Source: Apostichopus japonicus (taxonomy: Eukaryota; Echinodermata; Holothuroidea; Aspidochirotida; Stichopodidae). From it: a stretch of 64,000 nucleotides of DNA. The stretch spans positions 34,760,611 to 34,824,610 of the forward strand of contig NC_092576.1 in assembly GCF_037975245.1 (NCBI RefSeq). The letters are read 5' to 3'. The stretch's first letter is position 1; each line of letters starts with the position of its first letter. Under the pieces are notes generated by a model. That model saw only the letters and a list, made by a program, of their open reading frames with translations, was not told the origin of the DNA and ran no database searches. The position numbers and the translations under genes were made by a program. Positions 1-12,320 of the stretch are shown here, piece after piece.

Positions 1-450
1 AGGTCAAATTGAGGTCAAGGGTCACCCAGATGCGGGTCAACAAAAGGATAACATTGAAGCAACTCCCAACCCTAACGGACATTTTGTTTTCAAGTTATCA
101 CAAAAATACTAGTTTTTTATCATTAATTGACCTTTGGTGACCTCGGATCACATGACCGTTCAGTTTGAAAATGCTCCCCTAACCAGTTCACAACTTGTCC
201 CACAATATCAATCTTGTCACACATTGGCACTGGGAGTTATTGCAGGTTTAATATTTTCGGTTTTTTGACCATAACTGACCTTTGGTCACCTTTGTGGGCA
301 CCAAAAACAATAGGGCACACCTTCTCCATATGGCGGATCTATAGTCCAAGTTTGGCATCAATCCAACTTTCCCTTATTGAGATAGAGCGTACCCAAGCAA
401 GCGTCACAGATGCACACACACACAGACACACGCACACACACACACACACG
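1..450 (+). repeat. Dispersed TGACCT-rich repeat ending in (CA)n
   Basis: Many TGACCT/AGGTCA words occur in a loosely periodic arrangement. They are followed by an imperfect CA tract at about 413-450 and a CCTTTTGCTAAAGCAAGGAACC inverted end near 470-490. It resembles the 3' region of an old interspersed repeat. No coding content is seen. Confidence 0.5.
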
Positions 451-1219
451 CCAACCTGACTGCATAGGTTCCTTTTGCTAAAGCAAGGAACCAAAAACAA
501 CATTCATAGTAGTCACCTTTACCTCAATGCTCATCTGATGCCTGGTTTCCCCTATTTTGATGTGCTTGTTTGCTAACCAAAGTTTTGTATCTTTACATTC
601 TTGTCTGGATTGTGGATGCCACCAATAACTTCATAATGGTATCCATTTGCCTGAAAGAAAAATTTGTTACAAAATGTGAAAATGAATATATCAGTAACTT
701 AAGTCAAAGTAGCGTAATGTCAGACTTTTGTCCTCAAAGATCAGGTGTAATTGACATGCAAACAGAAAGCCACAGGTCTTAGTGATTCCTTTGCCTATTG
801 TTATTGTAGGGCATTGGAGGGGAGAGTTCTACTGAGTACATGGGATCCACAGTGAAATGAAAAAAAAATCTCTTGCAACTATTAGCAAAGGAGAACTAAA
901 CGTGTACTCAAAGATATGGTGTGGACAACCCTGAGTTATCATGTTTTCAAAGGTTTTTAATATTATGATGTGTGTAGGAATCCACATGTCAAGTAAAAGA
1001 TCTGTTCATGTTGTTCTTCTTGTCTAGGGCTAATATTGCCATGTGCATGGTGAGGTACCATGTTTAAGAAGTTTTTCAGACTGAAATTAACTGACCTTGA
1101 GTGACCTTGACCGAAACAGCCAAAAAAATAGAAGACAAATGCTTAATTCCTATCAAATTTGAAATTTACCAAAACTTCACTTCTTCAGCTAGAAAAGTTG
1201 TCAGTTGTTGACCACTAGT

Positions 1220-1823
1220 CAGGGTTTTTGTTGAGAAATGAAGTAGATGGGTCAAGTTGAAAAGTAGGCGGGACTGTCTGTACGCGGACATGGGGGAGGG
1301 GTCTAACCCTCCCCCTCCCCTTTGCCGGAAAATTGCAATTTAAAAAGTCTCTAGATGCAAAATGGTGCAATATACAGTTGTTTGGTCAATGATATTGCCC
1401 CCTCCCAATCACCCCTTTCTTCTGTCCTATTTTTCTTTTTTTCTCCTGAATTTTTTTATTAACACTCGGGTCATGGAGCCTAGGGAGGTAGCTATGCCAC
1501 TGAACCGAACTTAGCAAGGGTGTGACGCACTTGCTGCATTAAATGAAGTGCCATCATAACAAAATGATAATAGGTCTACGGTACCTACAAAGTGAGTAGG
1601 ATTTTACTGCCAAAAAATACCCAACTAGGTCTGTGATAGAATTTAGTATTTATATAGTATTTATTTCTCTCGATTTTTTTCGTCTAATTTTTTTTTTTAA
1701 TTTTAATTTTTTTTTTTTTTTAAATTTTTTTTTTTTTTTACTGAGCGTTGCAAAGTAGCCGGGTCCTGTACGTGCAGTAAGCAAGTCATTTGCCCTGGGT
1801 CCCGGCTACTAACGAAAACCCTG
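1220..1823. mobile_element. Non-autonomous hAT-like element with 5-bp TSD
   Basis: Its ends are CAGGGTTTTTGTT and, inverted, AACGAAAACCCTG. CTAGT is repeated directly on both sides (1215-1219 and 1824-1828). It contains a C/G-rich tract of the GGGGGAGGGGTCTAA type shared with the elements at 5578, 8096 and 36639. No transposase is encoded. CAGGG ends with a 5-bp duplication fit the hAT5-type subgroup. Confidence 0.7.
1689..1738. repeat. Poly(T) tracts
   Basis: Successive runs of T broken by short A runs, inside the 1220-1823 element. The sequence is low complexity. Confidence 0.7.
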
Positions 1824-2734
1824 CTAGTGACCTCAAATGACCTTGACTTCTCCCAACACACTATCAGCTGAGTATTTACTAAGAGTGTCTTCATACTGAG
1901 CATTAACTTCATGCAAGCTGTACTTAGTGAGATATGTCTTCAGAATTTAACTAAAATTGACCTCAAATGACATTTGACCTCAAAAAAAGTTAACATTATA
2001 GATGGCAAGTATTCAATCAGAGGAACAAATTTGACATTCTATGTAGCTTTATTCTTTGAGTTAGCTCATTCACAAAGTTTTCAGGTTTAGACCATTGGTT
2101 ATCTCATATGACCTTTGGCCCCTCCCAAAGCAATAACAGTGAAGAATTTACTAAGGTGGTAGATACCGAATACATTCTTCTAATTGTTCAAAGTGTGAAC
2201 TTTATGTAAGCTGTACATGGTGAGATAACCTGTTAACAAAGTTTCAGATTTTTAGGTGGTGTGGACCTCAAACAATTTTTGACGTACTAAGTAACAGCAA
2301 GTGGTAAGAACTCGGTTGAGGGATAAGCATACTAATTTCACTTAACCTTTACTTCAGTAAGGTCATTTATAGGGTTTTTTACGGTTGACCACTGGCAATT
2401 AAATAACAATTGCAGCTGAGAATTTGCTAAGGGGTAGCTTTCTACCAAGTATGAACTTCATGCATATTGCACTTGTTGAATTATCAAAGTTTTCAAAATT
2501 TGAGCTAAGGCATCTCTCTCTCACATATGCACACACAAGCAGTCACTGCTGCATGGTTTTTGATAAACAATTATGAAGCACTCCATTATAAAAATCACTT
2601 TATAATCAAGTGCTGATTACTCACCGTGGGTTCTGAAAAATTCTCCAAGTTTTCCAAAGTTGTTGCTATAACAGTCAGTGGTTGATATTGTGGTTGTTAA
2701 AATCTAACATAGCCTCTTTTAGTTTGGTGAGAAA

Positions 2735-3713
2735 TTACACATTCACTTCTCTCAACTTCCAACCAACAATATTTGCAACACCTGTGGAGAAGTAAAAACA
2801 ATGGTAAGTAAATTTCTGCAAAGCTAACATCAACTGACAGGGAAATGCCACACTGTAGGTATGCAAAAGGTTTTCCGTAAACTTTGTAAAGCTAAAAATA
2901 CTATTCAAACCAAATGTACACAGTGACTATAATGATTGTTAAAGTATGTTGAGAAGCAATGTTCAATTAATGAACACATTATTAATGGGGTTCTGACCCC
3001 TCCCCGATAACACTCAAATAAAAACTGATACTTCTATTGATGTTGTAAATTTCTGGTGAAAAGTCAACAGTTGAGGCAGTTCTTAATGGGCATGCAGTAG
3101 GAGGCATACAGATGGCTCAGTATGAAGGACACTGCACAGGAACTGGTGTAAAATGAATTTAACAGCTGCCTACTGTCCGTTTAGTTGTGGGCTGCTGAAT
3201 ATTACTCATACAGTATGCGGGCCCACCATGGTAGCCACAGGAAGAAATTTTGACTAACAAAAGGCCAAAAATAGATTGCTGAAAATGGAAGATGATTGTT
3301 TTAGCATCTATGACAAACTTTGATCAATGTTTTTTCGTGTTGAAAATTAACGCTTATTCAAATTCTCTTCAATTTTTTTTTTTGTTCAGTAAATTGGTGA
3401 ACCAAAAAGTTTGGGTTTTTTTCCCTTTGTTTTTTGGTGGGCCAGATTAGATTGTCTGGCATGCTCAATCTGGCTAGTAGGGGCCCCCTGTTCTAAAACC
3501 ACAACAGTTCCAATTCCTGAGGCAGTATATTGTACTGCTACCGTACCTGACAGCTTCTAAGGGTTCTCACCTAAGAATGCTGCATTGACTTCCTTCTTGA
3601 TGAATTCTAAAGGGCTGACAACTGGCTGATCCTTATTACTCTTCCTCTTTTTGTGAAGCACAGGTAACTTGTGCTGAGCCTTTCTTTTCTCTTTACTTCC
3701 TGATGTTGAAGGT
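2735..3713 (-). CDS. 3' part of an unidentified gene with Lys/Arg-rich segment
   Basis: Two minus-strand exons join in frame. Exon 3713-3571 (AACAG to GTGAG, 143 nt) encodes PSTSGSKEKRKAQHKLPV, then a basic LHKKRKSNK stretch and VVSPLEFIKKEVNAAFL. Exon 2781-2735 (CACAG) encodes GVANIVGWKLREVNV and a TAA stop. The split Gly codon matches on both sides. KKRK suggests a nuclear localisation signal. I do not recognise the family. A donor at 4277 (CAAAG/GTGAGT) may end a 5' exon, but the exon linking it to 3713 was not found. Confidence 0.5.
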
Positions 3714-4276
3714 CTGTTTTAAAGTGGAAAAGAGCAGTTAGTAAACCTGAATATGATAATATGCTAGTGTCCTTTGACTCCTTGGACTCCAATATATCAA
3801 CCCCAATCTTGGCCCAATGTCTGACCCAGAGGGGAGAAGGGGTACACATGAGGCTTTCACCCCCATGAAATTGAAGACTGTAAGCATTTCACTGCACTGG
3901 TGCATGTCAGTCTCTGAAGCAATAATATTCCTTGTTACTATATTATATTGATTCAAAACTAATTATATAGTTGCCATAAAATTTTAGGATTTTGGAGTAG
4001 CCGACAACAGGAACGAAATTAGGATTTAGGAGCACTTCACGTTTTAACAATGTTGATATGTTAACACTATCCTGGCTTCACTGATTAAATAGGCTTACGG
4101 CCTAGCTCTTGCTAAGTTGGAGTTGGACGTGACAATGTTATTTTCTACGAAATTTTAACAGATTTGTAGGTGCAAACAACAAAGACACACGTTTTTTTTT
4201 TAAATGAAAGCTGAAGGTTAAGGAACGTGAAGCATCAATTGAATTAATCAAATAGCTGCACGAAATTAGGACTCAC

Positions 4277-4330
4277 CTTTGATGTTGTGACCTAGCCTAC
4301 ACAGACTTCAGTCTAGAAATAGTGTGTACG
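4277..4330 (-). other. Possible upstream exon of the 2.7-3.7 kb gene
   Basis: The minus strand shows ACATCAAAG/GTGAGTCC with donor border at 4277, preceded by AGGCCTA-like sequence typical of promoter-proximal DNA here. It has no clear coding frame. The 5' end is approximate. Confidence 0.25.
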
Positions 4331-5577
4331 CTACCTAGGGCCTAAGTTAGAGCCCGTAGAGGCCCCTTTTCTTCTAAGTTCTATTTGAGGCGTATTACAA
4401 CGAACCGAACTTGTCAAAAAATTGGCAAAATCGCTTGGTCAATAACTTCCTGGGCTCCTGCCTTTAATTGTACCGTAAATTGTCGAGAGGAATAATAAAT
4501 TTAAAATGCCGGTATATCCTAGTCATTGAATCAACTTGAAGTAGGCCTAACGTTTAATACTAACTCGCATCATGTAGTGTACTTCACTTTTTCACCTTTG
4601 ACCCTCAAGTTTTCTGTCAAATTCACGTACGTACATAATATAAGCTTAAGGAGGTAGCACTTGTATGTTACTACGCGACTGTGGTCGCCGTTTTCTTGTT
4701 CGTCGGAAAATATCACAGAAACAGATTGTAGTAGTAGAAACCGTCAGGAGTGTCACTCGTTGACTTGTTAAATGGCTGTCAGCGTTGCTTGTTATTGCAC
4801 TTGCTTCAAGTAGCATTTTTTCACTCACAATCAAGTCAGAATTGATTGAAATATCTTTTCTAATCAGTTTGGGTTGTAGACAAGCCACACTACATGACAC
4901 CGACGGTTTTTTCTTGAAAGTCAGTCTACAGCAATGTATAGGGTGTTCATTATGTGTTTGCATGAACAACTTAAAAATAGTAATACACAAAATATGACGA
5001 CAGATCATGAAGAAGTTCGAATTCAATGTATAACGTTAAATGCTTGTCTACACTGCGGTTGGACACCTGCAATCACAAATAAGTTACGCTTGGCAGTTAC
5101 ATTAGCACACTGCGGTTCAAGCGTCCTTTGACTCGAGTCAGAGAACAATAGTATTCACTGTTGATGTCAGTTCTGCATGAAGATAAAAACACTGATAATG
5201 TGCATTCTGACAGTTAACCCACCACAATGGAGGTTATAGGTCGGTTAATTACGCGGTGACTTGATTCGGGTTTTCAAGAATGGTATGGTTTAGACATTTT
5301 ATCCTTCACTGACCTTGTTTTCAGGTTTGCCAAGCAGAATTACCAGAGATCAATGTCTTAAACTACAGAAGTTATAAGTACCATATATTTGTCAAAACTC
5401 CTTTTTATTCTCAGAGGGTTATGGAATAATTTGTCTGAGAAAGTTGTACTTGCAAGTACTGTAGTGTACGAACATGGGAAGTATCACTTCCTTGGTAAGA
5501 ATGGCTTTGGGTGTTCACTTAGAATATTTGAGAACAAATGGAGAGTGAATGCTTCCAGGAAAGTACTTTTTGACAAA
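4300..5577. other. No gene identified
   Basis: Single-copy-looking sequence with AGGCCTA words. Short open frames exist on both strands (longest about 126 codons at 4646-5026, minus), but no splice-consistent or family-like protein was seen. Confidence 0.4.
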
Positions 5578-5940
5578 GGCGTGGGAACCGGGGGGCTGGG
5601 GGCGCCAGCCCCCCCCAGTGAAAAATATGGGGGGCGGAAGTATCATTCCGCCCCCCGCTCCGCAAGTCAGAAAACCCCTTTTTCATTTCCAAATGAGAAA
5701 AAAAATCTCATTTGGAACACCAAATTGCATTTAAGGCCAGGTGAAAATGCAAAATTCTTTACAAAAAGGAGTGGGAGTTGAAGTGTGCTATATTGCACCA
5801 AATTGCATCTGAGGCCACCTGGAAATGCAAAAAAAATCCAAAGGGGAGGGGGACACCCCCTCCCCTTAGACCCCTCCCCCAGGCCGGCCATCAGTCTTCA
5901 GCCCCCCCCCCCCACTCAAAAGTACCTTCTTACGCCACTG
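5578..5940. mobile_element. G/C-rich hAT-type MITE, copy A
   Basis: It runs from GGCGTGGGAACC to TTCTTACGCCACTG. The inner ends are long G and C runs, and the middle carries CACCAAATTGCATCTGAGG and CCAGGCCGGCCATCAGTC. It is the same element as 8096-8465, with high identity along the whole length. The terminal CAGTGGCGTAGG (read inverted) is a common hAT end. No clear TSD is seen. Confidence 0.7.
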
Positions 5941-5989
5941 AGAGCTATGGTAACATCAACTACATATTATGCTGATGGAATGTACTTAC

Positions 5990-6061
5990 AAGTATTTCAA
6001 GTTTGTTAAGTTTTCGAAGATGTTGGAAGAAAGTGACTGGAGTTGGTTGTGGTCCAATCGC
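5990..6061 (-). CDS. Orphan 72-nt LRR exon
   Basis: A perfect phase-2 LRR exon between TGCAG and GTAAGT. It encodes LRLDHNQLQSLSSNIFENLT. It has the same format as the exons of genes 1 and 2, but it lies 18.4 kb beyond the last gene 1 exon with transposon relics in between. No other LRR or membrane exon was recognised nearby. It could be a far-downstream exon of gene 1 or the remnant of a third paralogue. Confidence 0.7.
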
Positions 6062-7163
6062 CTGCAACAAAGAAAGAGAAAGCAAATTATTTATATCTGT
6101 AATGCAAACGTAAAGCGACCTCAAACATGTTATTACTCCATTTGAAGCGATTGACTGTGCACCTTTGATTTGGCATTCTATATATGATCTAGGAGTTGTT
6201 CTTAACACACCCACCGGTTTTGTTAAGACACATACAGAGGCGGTAGAAGCGAGGAGGGGAGGGGGTGCACAAGGAGCACGTTACCCTCATAAGTGCACCC
6301 TTATTGTAAAAAAGACTCCATTTGTTGAAAAATTAAATATTATTGTTGTTAAAAAAAATGTCTAAATCTATGAGTGACCTTTTGTTGACAAACATTCAAA
6401 TACAGGATTTCGCAGTATGAACGCACAAAATGAATTACTTTGTTTGAGGTAACTTTATGCTTTGGTATGTTGGACCGTTCTGCGACTGAGTAAAATAACA
6501 TTAGCTTCTAGCAACGGGATTGCGAATTGAATCACGTCACGGAAATGAGTAATACTTCCTTATATTTGATATGTAATAATAAATAGATATGTGAGAATTG
6601 CAAAGCTGTATCCGGCTTACAAGGAATGCAGCCAAATATTTGACAATTCAAGAAAGGTAAACTATGAGATGAATTCACAACAGGATGTGCCTTGCTTTCT
6701 AACATAAACACATAAACATGCAAATGATTGCTCTAAAGAAATGTATCTGAAAATTGTCTGTATTTCCTCAAAGCGGAATGGTACACAAATCAGTGTTCTT
6801 CATAAAAGCAATTATAATGATATTAATATAATATAAATAAATTTAATAGCCAGTATCCGTTTTTGGTTCACTTGGATAAATAAGGAAAGTGTAAAAAGGT
6901 TTATAAAACTATAACAATGTTTAAAAATTGCACGATGTGCAACTTTTAAACACATTTCATGAACTGTCAAATGTGTTCGGAAAATATATGAAATACATTG
7001 CTTATGACCGTATCTGCATTGCATTTCAAACTTTAACGAGAATGTATATAAGCCATAGTGACTAATCAACAAGCACAGACAAGTTAACGATTGCACTATT
7101 GAAAGATTTATCGTATTTTCATGAATTAACATAATCATTAATTTACTTACGCTGTGCGTGCTT
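6062..7163. other. No gene identified; includes a donor-like site
   Basis: AT-rich sequence upstream of the orphan LRR exon. A minus-strand donor-like GCACAGC/GTAAGT lies just outside the hAT end at 7164. No coding frame supports it. Confidence 0.35.
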
Positions 7164-8095
7164 CAGTGGCGTAGCCAGACTTTTTCATCTGGGGGGGGGG
7201 CAAAGGGAGGGGGCGAAGGGTCTGATTGGTGGGGCAGACTAAGCTAGTACAAAAGACATACCAAACAGTTTGCATGACAAACTGTGGCAAATCGGGTATT
7301 GTGTCAGCAATGTAGGGCACAGATGGTCACTCTAGTTAGCTGACGTTTTATGTTATTTCCACATAGGTATTATTAACGATAAAACAGATCACTGAAAAAG
7401 TCATCGATAGTTCTCTTTAAAAATCTGAATAGACTATATGCTCTTTCTGTCAGTATTCAAAGATGATCAGCATGATATCTGACTGGCCTGGGAGTGTAAC
7501 CATCCCCCCCCCCCTCCCCAATCAACAAAAGATGTTATCATTCCCCCTTCGGGCCCTTCTTTTGCACTGTCTAGGGCTCACTCAAACAGTTTAGCGAAGG
7601 TTAATTCGCCTATGCTGATGACTGTCTGCGACGAATTCTTCCAAATTGATCCCCTCGGACAGTTCCCTTTCGATATGTAAAACTCCGAGATCACTAAGGC
7701 GAGTGTCTGACATTGTGTTCCGCAGATAGGTTTTGACGAGCTTCAATGTTGAGAAGCTGCGCTCGCATCCAGCACTCAATACCGGAATCGCAATGGCAAT
7801 TTTACAAAGGCGTAACAGCTCTGCAAAGACATCATTATATGGCTCCAGAAACGATGTCAGCGACAGAAGGTTGGGTAGTGGCGTCTCTCCCGTGTTAGCG
7901 AACTAGCGCTGGAGGAGTCTCTGTGCTTGCGGAACCTCGTGTTTGAGGTCTTCCATGCTCGCATCGAAAACTTGGCCAAACTGTTCGACGCTTTCCATCG
8001 AGAGGAAATCCTTATATACTCTCTGGATTCAGTGATTGGATCCCTCTCATGATCTGGCAGTTTTCTGTGGAGAAGCGCTTGTTCATTTCCGCAAG
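7164..8095 (-). mobile_element. hAT transposon remnant
   Basis: One end reads CAGTGGCGTAGCCAG at 7164, followed by a G run, and encloses the transposase relic on the minus strand. The other side is cut by the MITE at 8096. If the terminal CACTG at 8465 is shared, the composite spans 7164-8465. No convincing TSD was found. Confidence 0.55.
7591..8090 (-). pseudogene. hAT transposase C-terminal relic
   Basis: The minus-strand frame encodes IAIPVLSAGCERSFSTLK, then KTYLRNTMSDTRLSDLGVLH and HIERELSEGI. This is the hAT C-terminal dimerisation region, with the diagnostic S-A-x-x-E-R-x-F-S motif and Y-L-R-x-T-M. The reading frame extends upstream through EQFGQVFDASMEDLKHEV but contains one in-frame TAG near 7905 and a frameshift near 8015. 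The N-terminal two-thirds, including zinc finger and catalytic core, are absent. It is not functional. Confidence 0.85.
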
Positions 8096-8465
8096 GGCGT
8101 AGGAACCGTGGGGCTGGGGGGGGGGCTCAGCTCCCCCAGTGAAAAATGTGGAGGGGCGGAAGTATCATTCCGCCCCCCCCCCGCTTCGCAAGTCAGAAAA
8201 CCCCTTTTTCATTTCCAAATGAGAAAAAAATCTCATTTGGAGCACCAAATTGCATCTAAGGCCTGGTGAAAATACAAAATTAAGTTTACAAAATGGAGTA
8301 GGTGTTGAAGTGTGCTATATTGCACCAAATTGCATCTGAGGCTACCTGGAAATGCAAAAAATTCCAAAGGGGAGGGGGACACCCCCTCTCCTTAGACCCC
8401 TACCCCAGGCCGGCCATCAGTCTTCAGCCCCCCCCCCCACTCAAAAGTACCTTCCTACGCCACTG
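8096..8465. mobile_element. G/C-rich hAT-type MITE, copy B
   Basis: Close copy of 5578-5940 in the same orientation, ending TTCCTACGCCACTG at 8465. It sits inside or at the edge of the hAT remnant and interrupts the transposase frame from its 5' side. Confidence 0.7.
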
Positions 8466-9480
8466 CTTTTTGAAAACGCCTAGCAATTTTAGCGTGCTAT
8501 GATTTGGGGCGATTGGCTATGCACTTTCAATTTATTTTAAAAGCATACCCATATACATGCAAGAACCAAAAACTCCACTTGGTTATTCTTAACACAAAAT
8601 ATATTTCATTATACGGAAATAAGTCCAAAAATTTTCCTCACCTTAATGCTGTTTGGGATCGGCGGTATATTTCGAATCTTCATGTAATTGTTGACAAGGG
8701 CTCTTTGGTTCCAAAAGTAGACTTCGGACAAGTCCGAAAAAAGAAAAATCTTGAGTCTTCCTCTGCCACACACCAATTTCTTGGTCTCGTCATTTTAAAA
8801 AATTATTATTTAGGCGTTTCGAACTTTTTCGCAACTTCGGCTCTACGATTTTGCGTTTGGTGCATCCGTACATGAGCAGTCTAACCTTGTCAGGGTATAA
8901 ATACGTTGGTGGTCTGAACAACTCCCTGGTCTAACAAACTTATACGTATGTGTATGCAACTACGACAGTGAAAATTTACGATATCAAATAATAGTGCGGA
9001 TGTTTGTGGTAGAAAAAAGACAACAAAGTCTGGTTGAACATCTCCACGTTTGCGGTCAACATCGAGAGGGCCGATGAAAGATGATATTACGTAATCATTC
9101 CTATCACGTTGCGTTCTCTCACACAGGAAATGAAGGTTAACGTTTTTTAAGTTGACGACATGCCATGGCCTTAACCTTTAATTAGAACTATAGTTGTAAA
9201 TAAAGAAAACAGTGTGTTTGGCGAATAGGATCATTTATATACCTACCAGTATGTGTATGCATGGAGGTCAAAAACAGGTAAAAAAAAAACAGGTAAAATG
9301 GAGGTAAAAAACAGTTTAACCTCCATGGAGGTAAAAACAGTTTTCCCTCCATGGTGTATGCATGTGTGCATGCGTGAGTGTATGTATGTATGCAATGCAT
9401 GTACGTGTATAGGTATGGATGGGTGGGAATAACAAATAAGCTGCATTAATAATATATGATGCATTTCATTGAAAATAAGG
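8466..9480. other. No gene; palindromic GGAGGTAAAAACAG motifs
   Basis: No coding support. Around 9264-9355 the words ATGGAGGTAAAAACAG and ACCTCCATGG recur in both orientations. A shorter version lies at 21088-21113. This may be a small palindromic repeat family. Confidence 0.4.
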
Positions 9481-9486
9481 CTGCAG

Positions 9487-9861
<375 letters not shown>

Positions 9862-9867
9862 GTATTA

Positions 9868-10250
9868 TAGAAAACCAGAGAAATAAGATATGACTCATAA
9901 TTGAAAAATAAGGAGTAAAGTTTTAGAAAATATATTAGAATTTCGGTCACCTTGGGGCCTTCGTTAGCAATACTTGGCAGTCGAATGAAAATGAAATGAA
10001 AATATACTAACACAATGAAAGTATGACGCTAGATAAGTGTAAGTTGCATTGATGGAATTAAAACCAAATAAACCATGACTATACAGGAAGCGGATGAATG
10101 AGCAAAGAACGGATAACATGTTTGTAGAACTGATAGTTGTTAAGGCACTTAAGGGGTCCCAAGTCTTTGTCGAGGCCGGTGACTTAATACGAAAGATCCA
10201 ATCGATTTCTTTACGTTTACGTTCAGTAGCGAGCCTGAAGTTGGGGGGGG
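9868..10250 (-). mobile_element. Penelope-like retroelement 3' fragment, copy 1
   Basis: Near copy of 26896-27195. The minus strand carries an open stretch RKEIDWIFRIKSPASTKTW and then an untranslated tail with ATTGCTAACGAAGGCCCC. This resembles the C-terminus (GIY-YIG part) and tail of Penelope-like elements. It is 5' truncated and flanked by the ATT microsatellite. Assignment relies mainly on the companion fragment at 27200. Confidence 0.5.
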
Positions 10251-10705
10251 GGGGGGGGGAATGCAGTGGCTGAAATTCCAACTTGATGGGTTTTGGAGCC
10301 AGAAAATTCCGACTGCTGCCTTGTACCCCCACCCGCACTACTCGTGAACGATACGGTCAGTGTTAGTCAGACATCCCATCTTTCGCGACTGCAATTTTGT
10401 TCCGAATTTTTTGCGGTACATTTGTAGCACTGGCCCTCACTTCACAAACTTATTATTCACTCTGGTAAAGCGGGTAAGCAACTGAGTTGAGTTATCTGCT
10501 TGATAGGCTACATAGACTACTAACTACAAAAGCTATGTTAATGTAACAATGGGGAAAACCTTTTTTTCAACAAATTATATTCGACGACATAGTGAATTAC
10601 CCCAAAATACAGTGTTTCCTAGCGCGCTTAATATTATTTTCTTGGGGGGGGGGGGCTATTTTTCACTCACATGATTTTTTTTTTAAATTTTTCACTTCAT
10701 TCCAA

Positions 10706-11031
10706 CTGAGCATTGGGAATGAAATGAATACTTAAACATTTTGCAGAAAAATGTTGAGTTGACGACTGATACGATAAGTTATCAATTAAACATTTTGCAG
10801 AAATTTTTCAATTGCTCCATTGGAATGAAGTGAACAATTGAACATTTTGCCCAAAAATGTCCAATTGACGAGATAAGATATGTTGTCAATTAAACATTTT
10901 GCAGAAAATTTTTCAATTGCTCAGATGGAATGAAGTGAACAACTGAACATTTTGCAGCAAAATGTCCAATTCACGAGATATGATAAGTTGTCAATTAAAC
11001 ATTTTGTAGAAAAATTGTTCAATTGCTCAGT
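10706..11031. repeat. Tandem repeat, three ~106-bp units
   Basis: Three units begin at about 10714, 10821 and 10926. Each carries GGAATGAAGTGAACAA, AACATTTTGCAGAAAAATGT, a degenerate GACGAGATAAGATA and TCAATTAAACATTTTGCAG. A hairpin (TTCACTTCATTCCAA and its inverse) lies at the left end, 10691-10726. Confidence 0.8.
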
Positions 11032-12320
11032 TAAAGCAACTAAGCAATCCAATTTTTTTTTTATTTTTTGTAAGATTTTATCTTGTTATCTAAACAATTT
11101 ACTGAAAAATTTCACCCTATGGGGCAAAGTTTTTCTCATGTTGATGGCACTTTAAAGCTTCCGTAGATAAGCATTGAGCGTTTTTATCGTATACGTTGTA
11201 CAGTAGTTTTATTAGGCGTTTTTTTTACAGTATTCAAAATCACACGAAGTTTTGTATGGTGGAGTATAAAGATCGCGAGATGCAATTTCTAAATTTGACA
11301 AGGAAAACGTGGTAAATATGACTGATTAAAGGTCAATTTTGACCAAAAATTGTAGGTCACTCACAAATTACAAGAATATATGAAATTAGAGTGCGACAGT
11401 CGGAAAATTAGAGTGAGACAGTCGGAAATTCGGACTGTCGCACTCAAATTTTCCAACTATCATCAGTTTTACAAAGATTAGGGGTGGGGTGTGAGACACC
11501 CCCACCCCTCTAGCGACGTCCCTGAGTGTACGTATACACACGGCACGTCGAATAATACACGGGCGAAACTCGCAGTGTCCTGCATTACCATTGAACTTCT
11601 GAGTTCGTATATTTTTCAAGAAACCGACACGGATACATACGACAACGTATACCAATATGTAAATGTCTCTCAAGATCGGTATGTCATAGGCACCTAGATG
11701 ACTGAATTTCCCAGTGAGGTAAAATTCCTCCTAGATGGTAATCAAACGGTTTAAGAATTTTACCCAAAGGTGACCATATTTTAATATGGAGCATATATGG
11801 GGCCAATACATCATAACTTTAAGCCTTCGAAATAACCTATTGTAGTTGCATATAACAAGGTTTGAACCTAACTGGAGACCAAAACTTCCCCGTATGCAAC
11901 ACCTTTGAAAAATAAAGAGGCGCGGGGGGGGGGTCGGAAAGAGGATTCAAGAAAGTTTGTAATATATAGGCTTCTTAAATAGTGCAGTTCCTAAAGGGTC
12001 TACTCGTTTGTATTGGGTTTTAATGCCTTCTGAATCGCTTAATTTTCAAACAGTTTCTGTGAAGACTACTATATTTCAGTCATACTTTCTCAAGCGTGGG
12101 CACAATGCCTAAGCGTGGGCACAATAAAGTTACTGTCACACATGCATGTTAACCAATATGTATATGTGTAGTGTACGCGGCTGCGTGCAGTACATATTTT
12201 GTCTATGTAAATATGTTAATCGTAATGTCTTTTTCCCGTGTTGATAGATGGGCTATAGTATGGGGTGCCTCCTATGATAGTAAGAAACCCGTTACCATTA
12301 AGTACCATTGACGTACCCAT
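11032..12320. other. No gene identified
   Basis: Contains a short inverted pair GTGCGACAGTCGGAAA / TTCGGACTGTCGCAC at about 11391-11445 and a G run at 11922. No coding or splice evidence. Confidence 0.4.

Larger units (their letters stand above)
1080..2490 (+). repeat. Diverged copies of the TGACCT repeat, split by a MITE
   Basis: Blocks near 1815-1935, 2100-2235 and 2380-2490 share an order of words: TGACC, CTATCAGCTGAG-like, ATTTACTAAG, ACTTCATG, then GCTGTACTTAGTGAG. They are three degenerate copies of a ~140-bp unit. A 604-bp MITE interrupts the first. Confidence 0.5.

Noticed and set aside
4646-5026. 126-codon minus-strand frame next to an upstream gene
   Set aside because: No splice-consistent link to the exon at 3713 and no recognisable protein features.
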